Shown here: piece after piece, positions 26,601 to 36,731 of the stretch
How positions within the stretch are numbered: the first letter of the stretch is position 1
How the letters are laid out: every line of letters starts with the position of its first letter
Assembly (NCBI GenBank): GCA_973895155.1
Contig: OZ316895.1
Location: 17,484,001-17,548,000 of the forward strand
DNA length: 64,000 nt
Direction: 5' to 3'
From: Marsupella aquatica
Lineage: Eukaryota; Marchantiophyta
Program-made: the position numbers and the translations under genes
Notes under the pieces: generated by a model
The model's database searches: none
Told to the model about the DNA's origin: nothing
What the model saw: only the letters and a program-made list of their open reading frames with translations

Positions 26601-28677
26601 CATTTCCTCCCTTCAGCACTTGGACCCTAATACCAGGGTGAAACATCAAAAGTAACTTGGCTTCAGATGCCAACAAAGAAGCACTTTCCTGAGTTGGGCA
26701 CATCAGCAAAGCAGTGATGGGAAATCTACCCGACACAGTCATATTCTGTTGAATTCTTGCAATGCCTGTAAGTGGTAGCTCCTGCCTTCTATTTATAACC
26801 AATTCAATTCCATAGATCTGCACAATGAGTGACCAGATTAGTAATATCACTAACGAGCAGCAAACCTCGGACAAAAAGGCTCAGCAAGCTCAGTGAAAAA
26901 CGGAGAATCAGGCGAAAGGACAGCTCACCAAAGAAGCGATAATATCTTCACCAGCCGTATCTGTCCTTGCAAACACGTCATCTCCTGCACTCAATACATG
27001 AGTACAGTTTATCAGCTTTGTCTATCTCCGATTCTAAGGAACCACTGCACGCCTCTCCAATACAGGACGTGAAGCACAATCCCTCAAACGAGAGAAAGAG
27101 GGAAACGCCAGATAACCCAGTGGGAGTGATAGAGTGTACACTACAACTCAAGTACGTAGTGGTATTCATAAATAAGAATCCATTTTCATTCCTGCTACTC
27201 TGCGGTGAAGTCTATTTCGCTTTCTAGGTCATTCTGGACAACTGCGGGAAAGTATGAGTATTGTTACCTTGCAAAATGATAGGAAAAGTGGCTTCTTGCA
27301 AGGGTGTCATTTTCCGAATGTCCATAATAAACGTCAAAGCTTTCAATGTTGATGGTGACAAACGAAGCTTACTAAAGCTGCACTGGAAAAGTCAACAACA
27401 GATTTGGCAGTCTGACCTTCCCAATTCCAGATCCTAAAGCAACCATCTCCTACTCATTTAATGTGGATCCTGCAACCATTCGACAGGAATTTCCATTCCA
27501 GAGTAGGATGACAATTGTAGAAATTTCAAACTCATCTCGAGTGGTAATGTCAGACTATAACTACTCCCCCGTTCAAAGGACTAAGGGCTGGTATAAGGAA
27601 CGTAATTCACATTATAACTCAACGAGCAACCCGGTATATGGAGATCCTTTGTGGGCATTTCAATACTCCAGAATGCCCACCTAAAGTCACCATGGGATCC
27701 TAGATCCCTCTCTGTTTGTCCATATTTACGATGAGCACGCCCCCAATGCGCCCCACCAAGAATTAGGACAGAAAAACTTAGAACTGGTAGGACAAATGAA
27801 GCACCGTTTACTTGGAAGCGAGTCACTCACGGTGAGGTGGTCTGATTGTCGCTGGGCCCAGCAGGCCTTCTGTTCTTACTGATGACTATGTCCCGAACTT
27901 TTCGAATCTGCTCTGAGACCTCAGTCCTGCTTCCAGTCCAGCCTCCTTGTACAATTTCAGAAACTTGCGTCCCTGGACCAATTTGCAGGAAAAGTTTAAA
28001 AATGACTAGCCGTGGTTCACCCGGGATTCTTGAATGTAAATCTGACCTGCATCAAATCTTATGTTGCAGCAACTGAGAGGAAGGATATTGAAAGCAAGAC
28101 CTTCTAAAGCTTTGCCCAGGGTTCCCACTCCTGGAGAGATATCTTTACCTGCAGCCACTCCGAGAAGGTTCCCAGGACTAAGAAGACTTGCATCTCGGTA
28201 GCTTGAGCTCATCATAACCTCACTCACTTCAGAGTTTTGGGCTGGAACATCCAAAGTTAGATTAACCAGGGGAGCTGTCTTCCGCAGTTCCTGACGTCGC
28301 CTCGTCTCAAAAATCTTTCTCTCTCTCATGAATCTTTCCTTTTCTAGCTCACGTTCGTCCTTCCTTTGACGCCTTTTCCACTGCCATTTCCTAACGCCCC
28401 CCGGATATGTCCGAGGTCCGCGTCTCATCGTCCACAATGCTGGACCAACAGTTGCAGGCTCACCACTCTTCCTCGCCAAACCGGCCAAATAATCGAGTAG
28501 CTCATTCTTGACAAACATTTGGCAGTGCTGGAAAGACCGCTCAAAACGCTGCGTCTCCAAAGCATTAGGCTGCGTGGCTAGCATACGAGGGGAGTCTCGC
28601 CTAAACCTTCCGATTCCAACAGAGGCACGCGAAAATGCGTACCTCTCAGCAACACAGATGGACAGAGCTCGGTCCAT
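23691..28677 (-). CDS. DEAD-box RNA helicase-like protein with degenerate ATPase motifs
   Basis: Relative of plant DEAD-box helicases of the RH25/RH26/RH31/RH48 type. Minus-strand exons: 28677-28149, 27972-27831, 27377-27268, 26984-26929, 26817-26557, 26349-26143, 25678-25592, 25455-25360, 25123-24905, 24552-24370, 23939-23691. Phases agree throughout and no stop occurs (~712 residues). Exon 1 could instead end at 28101, adding 16 residues. The first ATG is 28677, after an in-frame stop; the Arg-rich N terminus suggests an organelle presequence. Conserved: Q motif TPLQEATFPIILQG, VATPGRL, LLDMGYRRTIERI and PDVTLILQ. Altered: motif I is ARTDTAGED instead of AKTGTGKT, PTREL is PTQES, DEAD is VEVQ, SAT is SSL, motif V reads TTGASVWGV and motif VI RRLILTGEE. 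ATP hydrolysis is therefore unlikely; a structural or RNA-binding role is inferred. A recent pseudogene is possible, but the intact frame argues against it. Confidence 0.85.
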
Positions 28678-28879
28678 GCCTTCCAACCTCAGCTCAACTC
28701 ATGATCTCTTTAGTTCAGCGCAACTGTGGAAATGTGCCCTTCCCTTCTCATCACCTGCCGAAAGCTCTAAAACTCTTGTACGTAGTCAACACTTCCTACA
28801 AAACTCCAGCCAAGAGCTTGTCGCTGCCCGCTCTATTCTAACAACACGAGAAATGTCTTATCTTTACAACCCCGTCTGA

Positions 28880-29690
28880 AGAGAAGTCAGCTCCGGAACA
28901 GAATTAAGATTCCCCTCCTGACCACCGAAATTCGGAATCAAGATTGGGTGAGGGAGAGTATGTCGAGAGGCTCTTCGTCCAACCCTACTCTTCTAAATTC
29001 CGTCAACTCCTGTACTGAATTCTTATTCCCCATCTGACCCCCGATATTCGAAATCAAAATTGGGTGTGGGTACCTCGAAAGGCTCTTCGTCCAACCCTAC
29101 TCTTCGAAAATCAGTCAACTCCGGAACTGACGCCCGATTCCCCTCAAATTCGGAATCGAGATATGGTAAGGATACCTCCAATGCTCTTCGTCCAACAGGA
29201 TGCTACTTCCCCTCCTCACCCCCAGACGAATCTTGTTATTAAGAATATGCTGCTCTTCGAAATGCAGTCAGCTTCGAGACTGGATTGCTGAGTCCCCAGC
29301 CGAAACTCAGTCAGCTTCGAGAGTGGGTTATGATTTCCGTCCTCCTGATCCCTGAAAGACATTAGGAATTAAGATGAGACAACTCCTTGAAATTCAGACA
29401 GCTTCGAGTCGGGATTCTAATTCCCCTCCTGCCTGACCCCTATACGAAATTTGGAATTGAGATTGGGTAAACTCTGCCAGCTTCGAGAGTGGATTATGAT
29501 TTCCGTCCTCCTGACCCCTGAAAGACATTAGGAATTGAGATGAAACTTCCTCGAATTTCGGACAGCTCCGAGACTGCATTCTGATTCCCCCTATACGAAA
29601 TTCGGAATTGATATTGGGTGCTGACCCCTATACGAAATTCGGAATTGAGATTGGGTGAGGGGTACCTCGAAAGGCTCCAAAAATTCACCG
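28880..29690. repeat. Diverged minisatellite array upstream of the helicase-like gene
   Basis: About 800 bp of imperfect units sharing 'cgaaattcggaattgag', 'attgggtgaggg', 'cctcgaaaggctc', 'ttcgtccaaccctactctt' and 'cagcttcgagagtgg'. 'gattatgatttccgtcctcc' or a variant occurs near 29325 and 29493. Spacing is roughly 100-120 bp in the first part and mixed later. It starts about 200 bp 5' of the minus-strand ATG at 28677, so it probably overlaps that gene's promoter or leader. Confidence 0.75.
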
Positions 29691-29699
29691 GCGGACGAC

Positions 29700-30470
29700 C
29701 GAAGTAGGGCCGCCCGGACTCCGGCGGTAAGGTGTGTTCATAGGCATGGGGTGTCAGCACGATGGGCCGGTCTCTTTACGATCATAAGCTCACCGCCTCT
29801 ACCCTCGTAAGGCCAGGTAACCTGCCTTCCAATCCGAGCTAGCATTTATACCCCGGCCTCGGGGACTGGTTTTCCCTAAACTCTGCGCTTATGGTTTTAT
29901 CTTTTGAGAACGAGCACCAATTCGCAGGGCACTTCTTAACTATTTAGCCATTTCTCACCTAAAACGTAATACTTGACAAAGTCTATCAATGTTTATCAAT
30001 GTTAGACTCACTGAAAAGCTAGAGCAATTCAGAAATTCTTAAATTTCAGCCAGATCGTCTTGTGTTATTTGCAGGGTCTAAACTCTCAAGACATTGTGGC
30101 TCTTTTCTTCTCACCAAGATCATCACCTCAGATGACAATGGACACATTCAACCAACATAACAGAGAATTGTGAGGCACTGTCACTTGTAGAGAACCTGCC
30201 AAGGATACAACTAGATTAAACGTTTATTAACTAAGGGAAAGTTCCTTATGGAGCTAACAATTGATGGAGTTCAATTGGCCAGGCATTCAAGCTCCCAAAT
30301 TTAACAGCTGTCGAAAGATGGCCAGAAATGACAACTTGAATGCTCAATGTGTCCTTTCCTCAAAACTTTGCAAATCAAATCTATGCTTTGTCAGGATAAT
30401 GTTTTTTTGAAAGAACATGTTGAATAGAACTCCCATTTGCACAGCCACAACGCTTGGGCTTGGATTCCCT
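29700..30470. other. Gene-free interval
   Basis: The first ~180 bp are G/C-rich ('ccggcggacgacc', 'gggccgcccggactccggcgg'), followed by A/T-rich sequence. I see no gene and no clear element. Confidence 0.4.
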
Positions 30471-31230
30471 TCCCATTCCCCCAACCTTCTTGCTGTTAGT
30501 TGTAGATGCATCATTGAGGATTTATTTAGTATAGAAAGAAATATTGTGGCACCCACATCTTACTTATAAAGTGCCAAGGTAGAGTCAGGGTGTAGGCTTC
30601 TAGAGTGAAGCCTCTACGTGACTCTAGGGCCCCACCAAAGTATATGTGCATGTAAAGACAATGTGCATAGACATGAATGAATGGTTGTTTTTATTTCATT
30701 AATACATTTCAAGAATGGAAATAGAGAATATATTTTGTTATATTTTATTGTACTCTCCTCTATTCAAGTTCAAAGACCAGGGAATTTGGGGCTAGTCATG
30801 TTGAATTATTGGAACAGTTGGAGACTGGCTTGAAGTGTTGGGGTCTGTTAGTTGTAGATGCATCATTGAAGATTCATTTAGTATAGAAAGAAATATTGTG
30901 GTGCACACATCATGTTGAAGTATTGGAACAGTTGGGGACGGGCTTTTAAGTATTGGGGGTACACTAGAGCTAAAAGGAACTACAGCCCACAGTGCATAAG
31001 TGCATTGCATATGAGTGCATCCCAAGAGTAACTGGAGAGTGGTTGTATAGGCCCCTAACTAGGGTTGAGCTTGAATTCCCGTTTATTTTGCCCCAATCTT
31101 CTTGCATAGATGCTTCAATGAAAATTCATTTGGTACACAAAGAAATAGTGTGTCACACACATGATGTTGGAGTTTTGGAACAGTTGGGATGGGCAAATAA
31201 TTCAAATAATGAAGCTCACTAGAGCTGACT
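30470..31230. repeat. Three diverged copies of a dispersed repeat
   Basis: The phrase 'gttagttgtagatgcatcat' and the following 'gattcatttagtatag', 'aaagaaatattgtgg' and 'cacacatcatgttgaagta' recur at about 30495, 30847 and, more diverged, 31105. 'attggaacagttgg' occurs near 30808, 30919 and (as 'tttggaacagttgg') 31174. No coding potential. Copies face the same way. Confidence 0.7.
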
Positions 31231-31839
31231 TGCATAGTATAAAAGAACTAATAATCTCCTAGTTACTAACAATATATTCATATTTTACTTTTAGAAGAAC
31301 ATGACAGTGCACCAAAACCACTCCTAGGAACCCACTGCAAAAACCAGCAGGCACATAGAACACTAAGAGAGGAACCCAACTACAACTGACCACACCACAG
31401 CTATCGTGATCTCATCAATCGACTACTATCCTCACAAAGAATGTATCGTAGGAAATAATATCCAATCGCCAGATACACTCTAAACTATTTTTTGGTCAAT
31501 GTCACATTTTGTGCCTTGGGGTGCCCCAGGAGTGCCTATTATCTTGGGAGAGGAGCTATGTAGAATAAGCTACTAGGGGATGTGGTAAGTGTACAAATTG
31601 TACCATCCAATAATAAGTAAATATATAGAACTATGATGGTATGTGTGACACACCATATTCTACATGCTTTATATTACTAGAGACACACATTCTACTGCGG
31701 CAATAGTGTAGGTGATTAGAGCCACACATATCCCAAAGCACTTCTAGAAATTTTAGCCCAGCCTGTTTGAATCCTAAGTAGTTCAAATGAGACAACATTT
31801 CAACTCCCTCTGGATCCATGCGCAAGTAACAATCACTCA
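31231..31839. other. Gene-free spacer before the tautomerase duplication
   Basis: No gene recognised. The sequence is A/T-rich and not shared with the duplicated units that begin near 31.84 kb. Confidence 0.4.
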
Positions 31840-32499
31840 CCCACATCAGGCCACATGGAATAAAGCTCTAATATTTTCCCAAATCATTTTGCCATCAACG
31901 CAATCGATACTGAATCTCTTTTAATTCTTTTTCAAAACATGTACCAAAAGATGCACCAGATTCTCCGAAACTGGCGCTAGATTATTTATCATCGAGAGTC
32001 ACCCGTAATGTAGATTATATTTTACTTTATTTATTTCAAACTGTAAAAGAACAAAATGTTGAGAGAAGCATAGCAGATGAAGCTAATACAGAGTCATATA
32101 TATATATCACACTTCCAAACGACAGGATCCCCAAGCCTGGAGACATGATCACGCACCTAATAAAGGAGGGAAGGGAAAGACACCAAGGGAAGGGAAAGAC
32201 CCCAAGAATACCAAAGAGGCCAAACAAATCAAGGAGTATGCCACACAAAAAAACTAATAAGCAAACTAAAAACTCTACCTGAAAAACCTGGTAGAGCTAC
32301 AGTAGCTATGGAGGAAACCGCATAGGAGGAGTAGTTTGGTTTGGTTCACAGCTTTCTGTACAAGGAATATATTGTTCAATTCAGTTTTCAAGCATTTTCG
32401 GGAATTGAACACTCGGAGCTCGGATCATCACAATCAGTGCACTCGAGCTTAGCAAGCTTCTCCTGTTCACAAGCTTGGCAATGCAATTATGCAATGCTA

Positions 32500-32922
32500 C
32501 TAGTATGGTACCGCCTTGTTGAGCTTCACCCAAGTCTTCTCAGCTTCGGTACGCGGTAGAGGAGGCACTATACCGTTCAGACGCCATAGCTCCCTGTCAT
32601 TTTCCTCGATGTGCAGCTCCCACTCGAATCCTCGATCCTTGATGTAAGGGGCGAAGACGTCCTCCAGCCCTTGCACTGCGCTAGCTTTTGCTTCGGAGGT
32701 CACCGCAGTACGCGCAAGATGCTGCGACACAATTCGAACATAGTGTGAGGTCGGCTTGGCTCCCACGAAGAAAGAGTCTTCATCGACGGGGATGAAGAGG
32801 ACGACCACGTAGAACGCTGGGAGGCCACGGGACGTGTAGAAGGCGGTCAGACGCTCGGAGATTGCCTTCTTGTCCTCCACCGAGAAAATGCCCGGAGCAT
32901 GGAAAATTCTGTGGAGCGGCAT
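32500..32922 (-). CDS. Tautomerase-superfamily protein, copy A (cis-CaaD-like)
   Basis: A single-exon frame of 140 residues with a Pro immediately after the start Met. In this superfamily the Met is removed and Pro1 acts as catalytic base or nucleophile. The whole length fits the fungal-type Tautomerase_3 family ('putative oxalocrotonate tautomerase', related to cis-3-chloroacrylic acid dehalogenase): MPLHRIF, LPAFYVVVLFIP, DSFFVGAKPT, VRIVSQHLAR, DRGFEWELHI, ELWRLNG and a C-terminal AVPY. No targeting peptide or membrane segment is visible, so a cytosolic enzyme on a small unsaturated acid is inferred; the substrate is unknown. It lacks introns, unlike several plant genes nearby. The family is common in fungi, so horizontal transfer is plausible but untested. 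Copy B lies 3.8 kb away with about 17 amino-acid differences. Confidence 0.9.
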   Translation of the reverse strand: MPLHRIFHAPGIFSVEDKKAISERLTAFYTSRGLPAFYVVVLFIPVDEDSFFVGAKPTSHYVRIVSQHLARTAVTSEAKASAVQGLEDVFAPYIKDRGFEWELHIEENDRELWRLNGIVPPLPRTEAEKTWVKLNKAVPY

Positions 32923-35235
32923 GATTGCGACTTCGCAATCCAGAACGTATCTCGCAGTCTAGACGAAGACCTTCGCTGTAATCTTCGAAACGTCAATACT
33001 CGTGCTGTCTTACTCTTTACAACCTAGATCGAACAAATGCCACACTTGCAACGAGGTTGGGGTCTCGGCAAGGCGATTGAAGAAAGCGACCCTGTAAACA
33101 GCAGGAGAACTCGAGGAAATGGAGAGGAGAGACGAATGATGAAATCCTGTGATGGTTCTTTACCAACTTACGGTATTTGTAGTGTAGTCACTTGAACAAA
33201 CACCAAGGACCGAATAAACTTACTGCCCTGAGGAAGCCGCACATGAACCTGCTCTTTGGCTGTGACGCAAGCAAGGCTGATCAGACACGGTCTTTAATTG
33301 TTGTCGAGGAGTAAAAGTGGACCCCATTCAATGGATGGCATCTAACAGCAGAGCAACTGTGGTGCGTTCATCATCTTAGCGAGGAACTTTGACGGTAGAA
33401 TCTTGGAGTAGTCATAACGGTCTCAAATAGACAACCGTATGCTTCATATTATTGAACACATATCCATGAATTATATATTCATTCTACTGACCGTCCTGTG
33501 TATTCTGCCGAGACTGGTCCTTCGTAAATCGCGATTCGTCAAATTTGTCGGTACTCACGTCTTTGCCGCACGCGTGAATGTACATGCTTGGTAGCGATAG
33601 ATGCATGCTGTGAATCTTTGCCGCATGCATGAATGTACATGCTTGGTATCGATAGATGCATGCTGTGAATTTTGATATTCGTATTCTAGTCTAGCGCTAC
33701 CTGAGTTGGCTGTAGAGTATCTAGAAATGCCTGTAAGTCTACATTCGATTGTCCATCGCTGTACTCTTGTCTGCATGATTATGGTCAAGGTTGTACCTCA
33801 AGCTGATTGGAAAACGTTGTGGTTGATGTGGTGGACTAAATCGTAATTACTTGTTCCACCTGACCGAATTCGGCAGTCAATCAAATGACCTTACCGACAG
33901 AGCTTTTCCTTGTATTATAACAAGTTCGCAGCAGACATACTATTTCCCACGGACGGAGGTACACTGCTGTAGCATATATGATCTGGATCTCAGCCAACGT
34001 GAATTCTTGTCTGACTGTTGTTGGAGCAATACAGAAACTAATTAATTGGTTGATCATAGTTTCTTTATCTTGTTCTTTATCTGACCGATGACGTTGAGCT
34101 CAATCTCATGGCAACTCCCAAACTAAGTAGAATCTGGCCCATCCAAAATTGCAGTGTACGTGGACTAATGGGCTACAAAAAGACACAAACCTTTCAAGGC
34201 CGATGTCACTGTTTGATCATCGATGCCAATGCCAACAAGAATTCTATCATGCCCGGCTTGCTCTCCAAATTGCCAGTGCACTCGATTCTGCTTGTCCTAA
34301 TACCTTTGGGCTACTGAGGGCCTGCTTTAGAGTTGCCTTTTTGTACATACCTGGATGAGTCGCTTATGAGAAGTTTGGGCTGAGTGATAGTCACAACTAT
34401 GCCGAGCTTGGGAGAGGGGTACCGAAGAGATAACAAGCTTCGTGAGTTTGTCATGACAATCGTCGAATTTTGTCATGCGAAATTTTGTCGTGCGAAACCG
34501 GTCACTTTCGGACTTCTTTTGATGTGAGAGGCTTTGATGCGCTATGTTAGTATTGAAGACCCTATTCGCCAGCTTGGTAAGACCTCGTCGCCTGACCATT
34601 GCCGCCACCTTTGGAATTTTATTTGCTGAAGGCGATGCATTTCGTGCAACTCTTCTTCAGCCCTTTATAGACGAGCCTGGCAGAGTTTCTATTTTTTGTT
34701 GTCTCTCTCCCACTCTCTGTCTTTGCCGTTACCCAGCTCAGACAAGAATGGACGAGCTCAGCAAACAAACTAAGAAAGGAAAATAGGTAGGGGGCGGGGT
34801 GCAGGTTCCCTTATGAGCATCAGCAAGCCAATTCAAGTACAGTAGCAGAGCCTCACCTCTGCTTGACATTCACGATATTGCGGATATGGTGTCTGTGTCA
34901 TACTACAGGTTAGAGCTTTAATGGAAGCAAATGGTACCTCAGGGCCAATGCATTGCATCGAAGGTTCTGAATTTGATTATCTGAGTAGTGGTACTCTTGA
35001 GGTTGGATTTTTAAGGGCTTCAGCTTAGTTTATGTCATCGTGAGCAAAGAACTAGCGAAGTTTGCGTACCACACTGCCATACACTTCATCGGTACAATGC
35101 ATAAGTTACCTCAGAGTGTCCTCGTCAAAGCTGCATGAGGGCATCCCGACACTTTGGTTCATCTTGAAGTTGCTGAAATTGTAGGCACGTAGCTCGGATG
35201 AGCACTAGTGCTTTCCAGCTTGTCAAGCTCCTGTA
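32923..35235. other. Upstream and spacer DNA of duplication unit A
   Basis: The first few hundred bases are the likely promoter and leader of tautomerase A and match the region 36732-37020. The phrase 'tgcatgaatgtacatgcttggta' lies in a ~59-bp direct repeat near 33565 and 33624. The plus frame from 34108 starts like its partner at 37968 (MATPKLS) but diverges through frame-breaking indels. I see no convincing second gene. Confidence 0.45.
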
Positions 35236-35370
35236 AACTTGGCAATACTAGTATGGTACCGCCTGCCTTCTCGACCTTGACGCAACTCTTCTCGGTTTCA
35301 GTATGCGGTAGAGGCAGTATCCTGTTCTCATGTTCTGACGCCATCGGACGCCATAGCTGATTAGGCCGCA
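35236..35370 (-). pseudogene. Tautomerase C-terminal remnant (unit A)
   Basis: The minus strand encodes a damaged match to the last ~40 residues of the neighbouring tautomerases: QLWR, then LPLPHTETEK, then VKVEKAGGT, against ELWRLNG, PPLPHTEAEK and KLNKAVPY. The conserved 5' four fifths of the gene is absent. The plus-strand context 'actagtatggtaccgcctg' equals the 3' flank of the intact copies, so this is the tail of a lost third gene. Confidence 0.7.
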
Positions 35371-35794
35371 TAAAACAACCAAATGGAACTTGCTCAATCA
35401 TGTTCCACAAAATCTAGACATCGATGTCAATATGAGAAGAGATCTTGACATTTACAGTTCGCCCATGAGAATTAATTGGGACATAGTCATCAACAACTCT
35501 CAAATGATGATCTACATTACCTGAGGTAAATTCAATTTAGGGAGTACGGCTTACATACGGGTTCACGAGAGCCTCTCACAAATACGTTCATTCTCTACCA
35601 AACCATGCACCAGAGTGTGTGCTAGGCCACATGAGGTTCAACTCTAATATTTTCCCAAAACGTTTTGCCAACAACGAAATAGATACTAAAACTCTTTCAA
35701 TTCTTTTCAAAACCATGTACCAGATAATACAGCAGAATCTCCAAACCTCACTAGATTATTGATCATGTACAGTATACCCGCAATGGAAAAGCAA

Positions 35795-35992
35795 GCAAAG
35801 CAGAAGAAACTAATGGAGTCTCAAAACTTCATAGTTGCGGATGATGGCTGTTGGCCATAGCTTTATCAAAGGAGCAAAGCAGAAGATACTACTGGAGTCT
35901 TAAAGCTTAATAGTGGCTTTTGGCCATAGCGCAAAGCAGAAGATACTAATGGAGTCTTAAAGCTTCATAGTGGCTTTTGGCCATAGCTTTTT
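35795..35992. repeat. Three short tandem units ending in 'ttggccatagc'
   Basis: Units begin at 35795, 35874 and 35931 with 'gcaaagcagaag'. Each continues 'actaatggagtct' (or a one-base variant), 'aaagctt(c/a)atagtgg' and 'ctttTggccatagc'. The last unit runs into a sequence related to the 13.2-kb MITE. Unit A has only a degraded single equivalent near 32068. Confidence 0.7.
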
Positions 35993-36308
35993 CACACGGT
36001 CATGTAAAGGTTTTATTCTCACTAGCCTCTATAATAACTTATGGTCCTGGAATGAGTTATGGATTATGGATTCTGAATTTGGCAGTCCATAACTTTTCAT
36101 GTCCCTAAGCTTAACTAAGTGAAATTTTTTAGATTTGAGACCCTCTAGTATAGAGTGTTTGGTTCACAAATTTCTTTACAAGGCAATTCAGATTCTTCAA
36201 TTCAGTTTTCAAGGATTTGCGAAATTGAACGCACTGAGCTCGGATCATCACCACCAGTGCACTCAGGCTTGTCAAGCTCCACCTCTTCGCAAGCTTGGAA
36301 ATGCGATG

Positions 36309-36731
36309 CTAGTATGGTACCGCCTTGTTGAGCTTAGCCCAAGTCTTCTCAGCTTCAGTATGCGGTAGAGGAGGCACTATACCGTTCAGACGCCATAGCT
36401 CCCTGTCATGTTCCTCGATGTGCAGCTCCCACTCGAATCCTCGATCCTTGATGTAAGGAGCGAAGGCATCCTCCAGCGCTTGCACTGCGTGAGCTTTTGC
36501 TTCGGAGGTCGCCTCCTTCCGTGCAAGATGCTGCGACACAATTCGAATGACGTGTGAGGTCGGCTTCGCTCCCACGAAGAAAGAGTCTTCATCGATGGGG
36601 ATGAAGAGGACGACCACGTAGAACGCTGGGAGACCGCCGGAAGTGTAGAAGGAGGTCAGACGCTCGGAGATTGCCTTCTTGTCCTCCACTGAGAAAACCC
36701 CCTGAGGATGGAAAATTCTGTGGAGCGGCAT
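36309..36731 (-). CDS. Tautomerase-superfamily protein, copy B (cis-CaaD-like)
   Basis: A single-exon frame of 140 residues, about 88% identical by eye to copy A (17 differences counted) with no indel. It keeps Pro after Met, MPLHRIF, LPAFYVVVLFIP, DSFFVGAKPT, IRIVSQHLAR, DRGFEWELHI, ELWRLNG and the AVPY end. Differences cluster near residue 9, at the loop after HLAR and near the C terminus, away from the shared core, which suggests both copies stayed under selection. Substrate unknown; a cytosolic tautomerase or hydratase-like enzyme is inferred from the family. Its 5' flank is homologous to that of copy A, so regulation may be shared. Confidence 0.9.
   Translation of the reverse strand: MPLHRIFHPQGVFSVEDKKAISERLTSFYTSGGLPAFYVVVLFIPIDEDSFFVGAKPTSHVIRIVSQHLARKEATSEAKAHAVQALEDAFAPYIKDRGFEWELHIEEHDRELWRLNGIVPPLPHTEAEKTWAKLNKAVPY

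Larger units (their letters stand above)
31840..35575. repeat. Tandem duplication unit A (tautomerase gene plus remnant)
   Basis: First of two head-to-tail segments. Shared anchors with unit B (A to B, approximate): 'ctctaatattttccca' 31869 to 35642; 'tcagttttcaag' 32379 to 36201; the intact tautomerase 32500 to 36309; 'ctcatggcaactcccaaac' 34106 to 37966; 'gctttccagcttgtcaagct' 35211 to 39052; 'aaatgatgatctacattac' 35502 to 39882. Order and orientation are kept across ~3.7 kb, so this is one duplication of a whole block rather than independent insertions. Confidence 0.85.

Noticed and set aside
28678-28686. Start of the helicase-like protein at 28686
   Set aside because: The codon there is TTG, not ATG; the first in-frame ATG after an upstream stop is at 28677.
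28880-29690. CRISPR-like appearance of repeated phrases
   Set aside because: Units are imperfect and spacing is irregular in a eukaryotic nuclear context; it is a minisatellite.
34327-34608. Minus-strand exon-like frame ending at a good donor (gtatgtac), with a matching donor in unit B near 38.26 kb
   Set aside because: The reading frame is not conserved between the two duplicated units and unit B has lost the ATG, so it is treated as non-coding spacer.
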